In this document: positions 41,243 to 48,758 of the stretch, one piece after another
How positions within the stretch are numbered: the stretch's first letter is position 1
How the letters are laid out: each line of letters begins with the position of its first letter
Assembly: GCF_002234615.1 (NCBI RefSeq)
Contig: NZ_NMQW01000002.1
Coordinates: forward strand, 62,001-126,000
Source of the DNA: Paenibacillus rigui
Lineage (GTDB): Bacteria > Bacillota > Bacilli > Paenibacillales > NBRC-103111
DNA: 64,000 bases
Direction of reading: 5' to 3'
The notes under the pieces: generated by a model
Told to the model about the DNA's origin: nothing
The model's database searches: none
The model's input: only the letters and a program-made list of their open reading frames with translations
Translations under genes and position numbers: made by a program

Positions 41243-42172
41243 TCACGCTCTTTTCTCCCTGTCGTAAGGAATGCCGAGAGCCGCCGGCTCCCCGGTAGGC
41301 TTCCCGCGGTTCCGCCACCCTTCGAGCATAAGCACCGCGATCGTGATCACATAAGGGATCATTTTCAGAAAATAAGACGGGATCGATTGCTCCAGCAGTT
41401 GAATCCGGAACCCCAGCGCATCCAAACCTCCGAACAAATACGCACATAATAGCGCCCGAAGCGGGTTCCATCTGGCGAAGATGACCAGCGCTACGGCAAT
41501 CCATCCCCGGCCTGCCGTCATATTCTCGATCCAACTCGGCGTGTAGGCCAGAATAAGATAAGCCCCGGCCAAGCCCATCAGCATGGAGCCCGCAATCACG
41601 TACAAATAACGTGCCCCCGTCACCGACAATCCCATGGAATCGGCCGTTGCCGGGTTTTCGCCGATGGCTTTTAATTGAAGCCCCCAAGAGGTACGGGTCA
41701 TATAAACGTGCAGCGCAACAGCCAGCACAAGGCTGAACCAGATCAGCACATCCAAATGGGAAAATACCCTGCCAAACAGCGGTATGACCTCCAGCCAAGG
41801 CAGATCCAGCTTGGGCACCGCTCCGTTGACGGGTCTTCCTGCGAATGGCTTACCGATATAGGCGCTGAGGCCTGTGCCGAACAATGTCATCGCCAGACCG
41901 GAAATCACCTGATTCACGCCCAACGTGACGGTTAAGAAAGCATGCAGCAAACCAAGTGCTGCACTGACCGCAAGCGCAGCCGCCAAAGCCGGCAGCAGAC
42001 TGCCCGTTTGTATATACACCGAGCAGGCACTGACCGCGCCCATGAGCATGATCCCCTCTGTTCCCAGATGTATGATCCCGCTGCGTTCCGATAAAATGCC
42101 GCCCAGCACAGCAAACAATAGCGGGGTACCTGCCGTAACGGCCGCAATCAACAGCATCGTATAAAACTCCAT
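41243..42172 (-). CDS. Nucleoside-type ABC transporter permease NupQ-like
   Basis: A 309-residue permease of the branched-chain amino-acid/simple-sugar type with eight or more hydrophobic segments. Conserved parts are GILSERSGIIHLGTEGIMLMGA and GENPATADSMGLSVTGARYLYVIAGS. With the preceding permease it forms the heterodimeric channel used by the BMP binding protein. Similar B. subtilis NupPQ (YufPQ) import nucleosides; XDH and deaminase genes nearby suggest purine cargo here. It begins 9 bp after the first permease stop, behind AGGAGGTG at somewhat long spacing. Confidence 0.9.
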   Translation of the reverse strand: MEFYTMLLIAAVTAGTPLLFAVLGGILSERSGIIHLGTEGIMLMGAVSACSVYIQTGSLLPALAAALAVSAALGLLHAFLTVTLGVNQVISGLAMTLFGTGLSAYIGKPFAGRPVNGAVPKLDLPWLEVIPLFGRVFSHLDVLIWFSLVLAVALHVYMTRTSWGLQLKAIGENPATADSMGLSVTGARYLYVIAGSMLMGLAGAYLILAYTPSWIENMTAGRGWIAVALVIFARWNPLRALLCAYLFGGLDALGFRIQLLEQSIPSYFLKMIPYVITIAVLMLEGWRNRGKPTGEPAALGIPYDREKRA

Positions 42173-42181
42173 CAGGACCGT

Positions 42182-43291
42182 TCACCTCCTGCGTTCCAAT
42201 CGATAACGGATAACTTTCTCTCCTCCAATAAGGAAAAACAATACAGCCCCCTGAATCATCATCGACATGGATGACGGAAGTCCCAGCGATTGCACACTGT
42301 AGCCTCCCACAATCATGCCGCCGAAGAGTACCGACGATAAAATTATCCCGAATGGATTCAGCTTTCCCAAGCAAGCCACGATGATGGCCGTATAGCCATA
42401 TCCGGGGGAGATGCCGTACATCAACCGGTGAGCCACTCCCGATACTTCGCTCATGCCTGCAACTCCAGCCAGCCCTCCGCTAATCAGCATCACCAGCAAA
42501 ATATGCTTGCGAATCGGAATCCCTGCGTACCGAGCGGCATGAGGATTGGCGCCGAGCAGCTTCCATTCGTACCCCCAGCGGCTGCGGTATAGCAAATAAG
42601 CCAGTATCCCTACCGCTATCAATGCGTACACGAGGCCGAGATGCACCCGGGTTCCCATAAAGCTCAGCAGCTGCTGCCCCGGCTTAAACATCGGCGTACC
42701 CGGAAAATTAAACCCTTTCGGATCTTTCCACGGTCCGAATACAAAATAGTCCAGCAACGAGAGCGCGATATAATTCAGCATTAATGAGCCGATCAGCTCA
42801 TTAACCTGGAAGTATACCTTCGGCACCGCCGTACACAACGCCCATACCGCTCCCGCTAACGCCCCGGCCAGCAGCATAACCGGGATGGACCATACCGTCG
42901 GAAGACCGGGAAAATAGATCGTTACTGCCGTTGCCGCTATCGCCCCGACGATGAACTGGCCTTCGGCCCCAATATTCCATACATTCATGCGGTATGCAAC
43001 AGCTACTCCCAAGCCGCATAACAGCAGCGGAATCGATTTGACGATCGTCTCGCTCCAGCCATACCTCGAGCCGAAAGCCCCTTGAAACATGGCAGTGTAC
43101 ACCGCAGCCGGATTTTTGCCATTCAGCGCAATAAACAACCCGCAAAACAGCAAGGCCAGCACAACCGAACCGACGGGCACCCACCAAGGGGTCCGCAAAA
43201 CCTCCCGCTTGACCACCCGGTATGGCAGCAGGCCGCTTCTCGGCTCGACCGGATGCGATGGAGCTACCCCCGTTAACAGCTTTTCTTTCAT
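42182..43291 (-). CDS. Nucleoside-type ABC transporter permease NupP-like
   Basis: A 369-residue permease with about ten membrane segments. Conserved regions are NVWNIGAEGQFIVGAIAAT, the signature of this permease class, and LLGANPHAARYAGIPIRKHILLVMLISGGLAG. It overlaps the ATPase stop by 4 bp (ATGA), so translation is coupled. It is the partner of the permease at 41243. The N-terminal 35 residues are polar, as usual for NupP. Confidence 0.9.
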   Translation of the reverse strand: MKEKLLTGVAPSHPVEPRSGLLPYRVVKREVLRTPWWVPVGSVVLALLFCGLFIALNGKNPAAVYTAMFQGAFGSRYGWSETIVKSIPLLLCGLGVAVAYRMNVWNIGAEGQFIVGAIAATAVTIYFPGLPTVWSIPVMLLAGALAGAVWALCTAVPKVYFQVNELIGSLMLNYIALSLLDYFVFGPWKDPKGFNFPGTPMFKPGQQLLSFMGTRVHLGLVYALIAVGILAYLLYRSRWGYEWKLLGANPHAARYAGIPIRKHILLVMLISGGLAGVAGMSEVSGVAHRLMYGISPGYGYTAIIVACLGKLNPFGIILSSVLFGGMIVGGYSVQSLGLPSSMSMMIQGAVLFFLIGGEKVIRYRLERRR

Positions 43292-44820
43292 CGAATCCCC
43301 CTTTCTGCAGAAGAGATCCCGGCCATCAGCAGGCCGATTCGCTCCACATCGACCTCATCCGCAGCAAATTCGCCTACGATCTGGCCCCCATAGATGACAA
43401 GAATGCGATCCGATAGCTCGATGAGCTCATCCAGATCCTCAGAGATCAGCAGCACACCGCTGCCCTTGTCCTTAAGCTCCATCAGCATATGATGCACCGA
43501 TTGCGAAGCCCCGATATCCAATCCTTGCGTAGGATGCACCGCAATCATCAGTCTCGGATTCTGCGATATTTCTCTTGCGAACACCAGCTTCTGCTGGTTG
43601 CCGCCGGACAGCTGCTGAACTGGCGCCAACGGCCCGGGTGTCGACACTTGAAATTGGGCGATCATTTCTTCCGTCCATTGTTTGTTACTGCGGGTGCGCA
43701 TCGCTCCCCAACGGCTCCTTTCCGTTGTCCGATACGACTTTAACAACAGATTCTCGACACTGCCAAGGCTGCCGGCCAGCGCTGTTTTCAACCGGTGCTC
43801 AGGCACATGGGCAATGCCGAGATCAATGCGCTTGCGGATGGAGGCTTCCTGCAGGCTTTGCCCTAAATAGTCAATCGAACCCCCTTGCTGCGGCCTGAGT
43901 CCCGTCAGCACCTCAGCAAGCTCCTTTTGCCCATTGCCGGCTACACCGGCGATACCGACGATTTCCCCGGCGCATATCTTGAAATTCACCTGATGTAACG
44001 CCAGTTGACCATGATCCCCTCTTGCACTCATCCGCTCCACCGTCAAAATCGGTTCCCCGGCTTCCTGCCGGGCCGCCCTCATCGGAGTACTCATTTCTTT
44101 ATCCACCATAAGTCCTGCCAGTTCATGCACATTCGTATCAGTGATGGCCATCGTTCGAATCATTTTCCCTTTACGCATAACGGAAATCCGGTCCGCCGAT
44201 GCCATGACCTCTTTCAATTTGTGCGTGGACACGACAATCGTTGCTCCCTGCTCCTTCATTCGCTTCAAGGTAGCATAGAGCTGCTCGGCTTCCGCCGGAG
44301 TCAGCACGGACGTCGGTTCATCCAAAAGCACGATATCCGCACCACGGTACAGTGTCTTCAAGATTTCCAGCCGCTGCTGCTCGCCAACGGACATTTGCCA
44401 CACTTGGCGTTCCAGCACTACCTCCAGGCCGTATGTCGCCGCGATAGCTTCGATCTGCTCCCGCTTCGCTTTCATCCAGGCCCTACCCTGCCAAAGCCTC
44501 GTCTTTTCGGCCAAAATGAGATTTTCCAAAGCGCTCATCGTTGGCACCAGGCGAAATTGCTGGTACACAACCCCAATCCCCAGCGCCATGGAAGTCTTGG
44601 GAGACCCCAGCCTTTCCAGCTGTCCGCGAATCCGGATTTCTCCGCTGTCCGCGCGGTACAGCCCTGACAAAATACTCATCACCGTACTCTTCCCCGCTCC
44701 GTTCTCGCCAAGGAGGGCGTGTATTTCCCCTGATCTCGCACTAAAATCCACATGATCGTTGGCGAGCACCGACCCAAATCTTTTGACGATTTGCTTCATC
44801 TCTACCGTAGGGTTCGACAC
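43288..44820 (-). CDS. Nucleoside-type ABC transporter ATPase NupO-like (two ATPase domains)
   Basis: A 510-residue tandem ATPase. Domain 1 has LLGENGAGKSTVMSILSG (Walker A), MSVGEQQRLEILK (signature) and DIVLLDEPTSVLTP (Walker B). Domain 2 has a degenerate Walker A (GIAGVAGNGQKELAEVL) with a good signature (LSGGNQQKLVFAREI), and its Walker B has His where Asp-Glu is usual (LMIAVHPTQGLDIGAS), as is common in this family. It energises the two downstream permeases. The start is GTG with GGAGGGG upstream. It is first in the operon, behind a promoter and two GlnR/TnrA-type boxes. Confidence 0.91.
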   Translation of the reverse strand: MSNPTVEMKQIVKRFGSVLANDHVDFSARSGEIHALLGENGAGKSTVMSILSGLYRADSGEIRIRGQLERLGSPKTSMALGIGVVYQQFRLVPTMSALENLILAEKTRLWQGRAWMKAKREQIEAIAATYGLEVVLERQVWQMSVGEQQRLEILKTLYRGADIVLLDEPTSVLTPAEAEQLYATLKRMKEQGATIVVSTHKLKEVMASADRISVMRKGKMIRTMAITDTNVHELAGLMVDKEMSTPMRAARQEAGEPILTVERMSARGDHGQLALHQVNFKICAGEIVGIAGVAGNGQKELAEVLTGLRPQQGGSIDYLGQSLQEASIRKRIDLGIAHVPEHRLKTALAGSLGSVENLLLKSYRTTERSRWGAMRTRSNKQWTEEMIAQFQVSTPGPLAPVQQLSGGNQQKLVFAREISQNPRLMIAVHPTQGLDIGASQSVHHMLMELKDKGSGVLLISEDLDELIELSDRILVIYGGQIVGEFAADEVDVERIGLLMAGISSAERGIR

Positions 44821-44915
44821 CGCACCATCCCCTCCATTCTATTGACCCCGCGTTGGCGCCCCGGCAGCTGTACTGTTTTGGTACAACGCGGGTTGCGAAT
44901 CGGTTGTTATCACTC

Positions 44916-44944
44916 AACATACAAGGATGTGATTAATATGTAAA
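44916..44944 (-). promoter_or_regulatory. Promoter of the nup-Rieske operon
   Basis: Minus-strand TTTACA (44939-44944), 17-bp spacer and TATGTT (44916-44921). The -35 hexamer is the left half of the GlnR/TnrA box at 44939-44955, so binding there would compete with polymerase. A separate inverted repeat GGATGTGA/TCACATCC (44925-44958) encloses the same region. Confidence 0.55.
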
Positions 44945-44955
44945 TTATTCTCACA
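44939..44955. promoter_or_regulatory. GlnR/TnrA box, proximal, nup operon
   Basis: TGTAA-N7-TCACA, a full match to TGTNA-N7-TNACA with flanking A and T. Confidence 0.75.
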
Positions 44956-45022
44956 TCCATTTTGTAGTAAAATATAGTTTCTCGCTTAATTATTGTGCTC
45001 ATTGCACGAAAGCATCTTTTAG

Positions 45023-45039
45023 TGTGGATAATCATTACA
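45023..45039. promoter_or_regulatory. GlnR/TnrA box, distal, nup operon (one mismatch)
   Basis: TGTGG-N7-TTACA; one position off consensus. Its centre is 84 bp from the proximal box. Confidence 0.5.
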
Positions 45040-45046
45040 TCCAACT

Positions 45047-45087
45047 GACAAAAAATAAAGAATCCGCAGCATCAAGACTGCAGATTC
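45047..45087 (-). terminator. Terminator of the wrbA-end operon
   Basis: GAATCTGCAG and CTGCGGATTC (one mismatch) pair around TCTTGATG on the minus strand, then TTTATTTTTTG. It lies 29 bp beyond the wrbA-like stop. Confidence 0.85.
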
Positions 45088-45115
45088 CCGTTTGTAACAA
45101 CAACATATCCAAAGC

Positions 45116-45811
45116 TCATCTCAAAGGCATGGCCCGCAAGGCCGCAGCTACCTTCGCCACCCGCTCACCTAATCGGGAGACCATGATTAATTCCCTTTCA
45201 TCCGGCGTTCTCGAGCTATCCGGCCCGGCAAGCGTTGAGGCCCCATACGGAGAGCAGCCAATAGCATCCGCCGTCAAATATTCAGGGTTCTCCGTGTAGG
45301 GCAACCCGACATAGATCATTCCGAAATGCAGCAGCGGAACAATGGAGGTCAACAGTGTAGCCTCATGCCCCGTATGGATCGAGCCTGTACTCGTGAATAC
45401 ACCGCACGGCTTTCCTTCCAGTTCACCTTGCGAGCACAGCTCGCCTGCAAATTCGAGAAACAGCTTCACTTGGGACGGCATCATACCGTAATACGTCGGA
45501 AATCCCCAGACAATCCCGTCCGCCCATCGCAAATCATCATTCGTGGCTACAGGGATATCGCTTTGCTGCTCCAACGCCGTTTCATATTTCTGAAAGCGTG
45601 CCGCCACATTAAATTTCCCGGAAAGCTTGAGTGCAACATCCGGCAGCTTGCGATCGAGCAAAGCTACGCGATTCGATGGAGATTCCATCTCTGGAATACG
45701 GACGACCCGTGCCTCGCAGCCCTTCAGCCGTTCAGCGCCGCTCACTGCGCCCTGAGCCATTCGGTATACGTGCCCGAATGCACTGTAATAAATGATAAGC
45801 ACTTTCGTCAT
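45116..45811 (-). CDS. WrbA-like flavodoxin-fold oxidoreductase
   Basis: A 231-residue flavodoxin-fold protein of the WrbA/NAD(P)H:quinone oxidoreductase kind. The FMN phosphate loop is IIYYSAFGHVYRMAQ; further FMN contacts are WGFPTYYGMMPSQVKLFLE and the typical TSTGSIHTGHEATLLTSI. It is about 30 residues longer than E. coli WrbA. It could reduce quinones produced in the pathway or supply electrons to a partner; no evidence chooses. It is the last gene before a terminator, 157 bp after binding protein 2, with GGGAGGT before the ATG. Confidence 0.87.
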   Translation of the reverse strand: MTKVLIIYYSAFGHVYRMAQGAVSGAERLKGCEARVVRIPEMESPSNRVALLDRKLPDVALKLSGKFNVAARFQKYETALEQQSDIPVATNDDLRWADGIVWGFPTYYGMMPSQVKLFLEFAGELCSQGELEGKPCGVFTSTGSIHTGHEATLLTSIVPLLHFGMIYVGLPYTENPEYLTADAIGCSPYGASTLAGPDSSRTPDERELIMVSRLGERVAKVAAALRAMPLR

Positions 45812-45968
45812 TCACTCTGACCTCCCGGTTTATACCCTGCTGTGCCCTGTATCGCTTACCTTCGACGGAAGGGGGAAAGGCGACGGCTGCGGACGGACGG
45901 CTTATGCGAATTACGCTTTGCCACCACCCCGCCTGCCTGTCCCCAATTCCCCATTGTTCAAGGTCAGG

Positions 45969-47063
45969 TTATTTTTTGGGCAGAAACTCGGTTGTAAACA
46001 CTTTGGAAACATCCTCTTCCGTTTTCAATACGCCAATCTCGGACAACTGCTTCATCAGCGTGCTCCAGCGCTCCTTCGTCATTGTACCGACGCCGCTTTT
46101 GACCGCATCGCCGCCGTATACTAGCTCCGCTTGCTTTTCAGCCCCGAATTTCATCGCGTCCAAAGTCATATCCGGATTGCTTTCTTTAATTTTGGGATTG
46201 ACTTCATCCGCATGATCCTTGTAATACTCCCAACCCTTTATAGAAGCTTCAACAAATGCCTTGACTTGATCCGGATGCTCCTTAATCATCTTCTCCGTCG
46301 TAAACAGAACGTTAGCGTACGGATTGTAGCCGGAGTCCGCGTTCAGCAGCATTTCCGTATCATATCCCTGCTGTTTCAGCGAGTAAGGCTCCGCCGTAAT
46401 GTAGCCTTGGGTCACCGCTGTCGGGTCGTTAATAAAGTTGACCAGTTGACCGGTATATTTCATATCCTGAACTTTGTCCAGGTTGTATTTCTTCTTAATA
46501 AATTCCCAATATCCCGCCGCCGATGCCACATACACTTTCCGGCCGTTCAAATCAGCGAAATCTTTAATCTGCTGTCCTTTATGGAAAATCAGCCCTTGGG
46601 GATTTTTCTGAAATGCCGCAGCAACAGCCACGAGTGGAATGCCTTGCTGGCGCGCAATAATCAGATCATCTCCCTGAATCATGCCGAATTGCGCTTTGCC
46701 GGATGCTACGATTTGCGCAGCCGATACTTGAGGTCCCCCGGGCATAATGGTCATATCGAAGCCGGCATCCTTATAATAACCTTTCATCAATGCGGCATAT
46801 TGCCCGCCATGCTCCGGTTCCGCGAACCAGTTCGTCACCTGGGTTACGGCAACCGTCTTTTTCTCCTCTGGTACTTTAGACTTTTCAGCATTGGCGGCAG
46901 GTGCGGCAGCTGCCGGGGCACTCGGCGAAGCGGAAGCATCCTTCACCGGCTCTTTGGCGCCACAGGCCACAAGACCCGACGCCAATGCAGCAGCACACAA
47001 CGATAATACAAACGAACGACTCCAAAGAGCAGTTTTCAAGGCAACAGTCGATTTCTTCTTCAT
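45969..47063 (-). CDS. ABC transporter substrate-binding lipoprotein 2 (NMT1/THI5 type)
   Basis: A 364-residue lipoprotein with lipobox LVAC and an Ala/Pro-rich linker. Its binding domain (VTQVTNWFAEPEHGGQYAAL, then MKGYYKDAGFDMTIMPGGPQ) is nearly superimposable on binding protein 1 at 31895, including LLNADSGY, NVLFTTEKMIKEHP and a C-terminus ending PKK. It has no permease or ATPase next to it and may share the transporter at 34767/37073. The start chosen has GGAGGT before ATG 47063. It lies 66 bp after binding protein 3 in the XDH unit. Confidence 0.88.
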   Translation of the reverse strand: MKKKSTVALKTALWSRSFVLSLCAAALASGLVACGAKEPVKDASASPSAPAAAAPAANAEKSKVPEEKKTVAVTQVTNWFAEPEHGGQYAALMKGYYKDAGFDMTIMPGGPQVSAAQIVASGKAQFGMIQGDDLIIARQQGIPLVAVAAAFQKNPQGLIFHKGQQIKDFADLNGRKVYVASAAGYWEFIKKKYNLDKVQDMKYTGQLVNFINDPTAVTQGYITAEPYSLKQQGYDTEMLLNADSGYNPYANVLFTTEKMIKEHPDQVKAFVEASIKGWEYYKDHADEVNPKIKESNPDMTLDAMKFGAEKQAELVYGGDAVKSGVGTMTKERWSTLMKQLSEIGVLKTEEDVSKVFTTEFLPKK

Positions 47064-47129
47064 ACAACGACCTCCATTAGTTTGTTTGTTGTATTTCAGC
47101 ACCCGCTAGCAACTATCCGCAGCATATTT

Positions 47130-48236
47130 CTATTTTTTAGGCAAAAAGTCCGTTGTAAACAATGTTTTAACATCCGGCTTTTTATCAAGCATTCCGATTT
47201 GCACCAGCTGATCACTCAACTGACTCCACCGCTCCTCCGTCATATACCCGACACCTTTCGTCACTGCATCGCCGCCAAAAATAAAGTCGCGCTGCATCTG
47301 CTCTCCGAAATTTAATTCCTCGATCGACAGCTTCGGATTTTTCTCCAGAATGTAAGCATTCAGCTCACTAACATGGTCTTTATAATAATACCAGCCCTTT
47401 ACAGTGCCTCCGATAAAAGCTTTCACCGCATCCGGGTGCTCCTTCAAATATTTCTCCGTTGTATAAATGACTGCCCCGTAAGGCTTATAACCGGCATCCG
47501 CAACCAGCAGAGTATTCACTTCAACCCCCTGCTGCTTCAGCGCAAAAGGTTCGCCCGAGACAAAACCTTGACTGACCGATTTCTTATCATTAATAAAGTT
47601 TACATGCTGTCCCGTATACGCCACTTCTTTCGCTTGATCCAGCTTGAACTGCTTTTTCAAAAATTCCCAATAAGGCTGCCCCTGCTGTATGAAAACCTGC
47701 CGGCCGTTTACGTCGGCAAAGGTCTTGATCGGTTCATCCTTATGGAACATCAGCATTTGCGGACTGATTTGGAAGGTTGTAGCCAATGCAACAATCGGAA
47801 TCCCCTGTTTACGTGCAAGGATGAGCTGATCCGCATGAGCAATGCCAAATTCGGCTTTACCGGATGCAACGATTTGTATCGAAGAAACTTGTGGACCGCC
47901 CTGCTCGATCGTCACATCCAATCCGGCATCCTTGTAATAATTCAACTTCTCCGCCGCATACAATCCGCCGTGCTCATGCTTGGCGAACCAGTTGAGCACG
48001 ACCTTCACAGCCTCCGGCTTCTTCGATTCCGTAGGCTTGGCTGAAGCTGAATTGGTGGTTTCTGCAGGCTTAGTTGGAGTCTCGGTTGAACTCGTTTTTG
48101 CCGCTCCTCCGCAAGCAGTCACGAGACACATAGCCATCAGCAGTGCGGTGGTCCCCAAGCCCTTCCAGCCTGTAAGCCCGACTCCCTTCCTCTTTGTCAC
48201 AAACAAGCTCGATTTCCCCTTATTTTTCCCTAGCAT
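47130..48236 (-). CDS. ABC transporter substrate-binding lipoprotein 3 (NMT1/THI5 type)
   Basis: A 368-residue lipoprotein with an unusually long positively charged N-region before the hydrophobic core and lipobox VTAC at about residues 39-42. The binding domain starts VVLNWFAKHEHGGLYAAEKLNYYKDAGLDVTIEQGGPQ. It is clearly related to proteins 1 and 2 but more diverged, for example HADQLILARKQ where the others have QGD. A different, related cargo is plausible. It starts 21 bp after the XDH iron-sulfur subunit stop with GGGGAGGG upstream. Confidence 0.88.
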   Translation of the reverse strand: MLGKNKGKSSLFVTKRKGVGLTGWKGLGTTALLMAMCLVTACGGAAKTSSTETPTKPAETTNSASAKPTESKKPEAVKVVLNWFAKHEHGGLYAAEKLNYYKDAGLDVTIEQGGPQVSSIQIVASGKAEFGIAHADQLILARKQGIPIVALATTFQISPQMLMFHKDEPIKTFADVNGRQVFIQQGQPYWEFLKKQFKLDQAKEVAYTGQHVNFINDKKSVSQGFVSGEPFALKQQGVEVNTLLVADAGYKPYGAVIYTTEKYLKEHPDAVKAFIGGTVKGWYYYKDHVSELNAYILEKNPKLSIEELNFGEQMQRDFIFGGDAVTKGVGYMTEERWSQLSDQLVQIGMLDKKPDVKTLFTTDFLPKK

Positions 48237-48257
48237 CCGATCGCCCTCCCCTTCTAT

Positions 48258-48758
48258 CTACGCGTTTTCTTTATCCAGCAAGCTTCTTTTCTGTATCGCC
48301 CGTTCTACAGAGCGATATATCCCCCCGTACCCGGTACAGCGGCACAAGTTGCCCGACAGCCCTTCCTCGATCTGCTCTCTGCTTGGATTCGGGTATTCTT
48401 CCAGCAAGCCCATCACCGACATAATCATGCCTGGCGTACAGTAGCCGCATTGAAAGCCTCCCTCTTCCAGAAAGGCACATTGAATCGGATCCTTTTCTTC
48501 AGCCCCCACTCCCTCGATGGTAACAATGCGCTTGCCGGAGCATTGATAAGCCATGGTTAGGCAAGCATTGTACGGCTTCCCGTTAATGTGCACCATGCAG
48601 GAGCCGCAGCGTCCCATTTCACATGAGATTTTGGTCCCCGTTAACTGCAGATCCTCTCGCAAAATATCGATCAGACGGCGCGCCGGAGCAACTGTTAATT
48701 TTTCCTCCTTCCCATTAATTTGACAGCGGAGAACAAAAGCCGGAGCATGCATCGTCAT
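48258..48758 (-). CDS. Xanthine dehydrogenase, 2Fe-2S subunit
   Basis: A 166-residue two-cluster ferredoxin-type subunit. The plant-type cluster motif is CEMGRCGSCMVHINGKPYNAC. The second cluster has GFQCGYCTPGMIM and LSGNLCRCTGYGGI. It passes electrons from the molybdenum site to FAD (PucE / XdhC role). The ATG at 48758 overlaps the Mo-subunit stop in an ATGA, so translation is coupled; MHAPAF two codons later is an alternative start. The XDH subunits here are encoded in the order FAD, Mo, Fe-S. Confidence 0.92.
   Translation of the reverse strand: MTMHAPAFVLRCQINGKEEKLTVAPARRLIDILREDLQLTGTKISCEMGRCGSCMVHINGKPYNACLTMAYQCSGKRIVTIEGVGAEEKDPIQCAFLEEGGFQCGYCTPGMIMSVMGLLEEYPNPSREQIEEGLSGNLCRCTGYGGIYRSVERAIQKRSLLDKENA

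Noticed and set aside
44821-45115. A purine riboswitch before the nup operon
   Set aside because: The region has inverted repeats but not the conserved three-way junction sequence of purine aptamers; GlnR/TnrA boxes explain the symmetry better.
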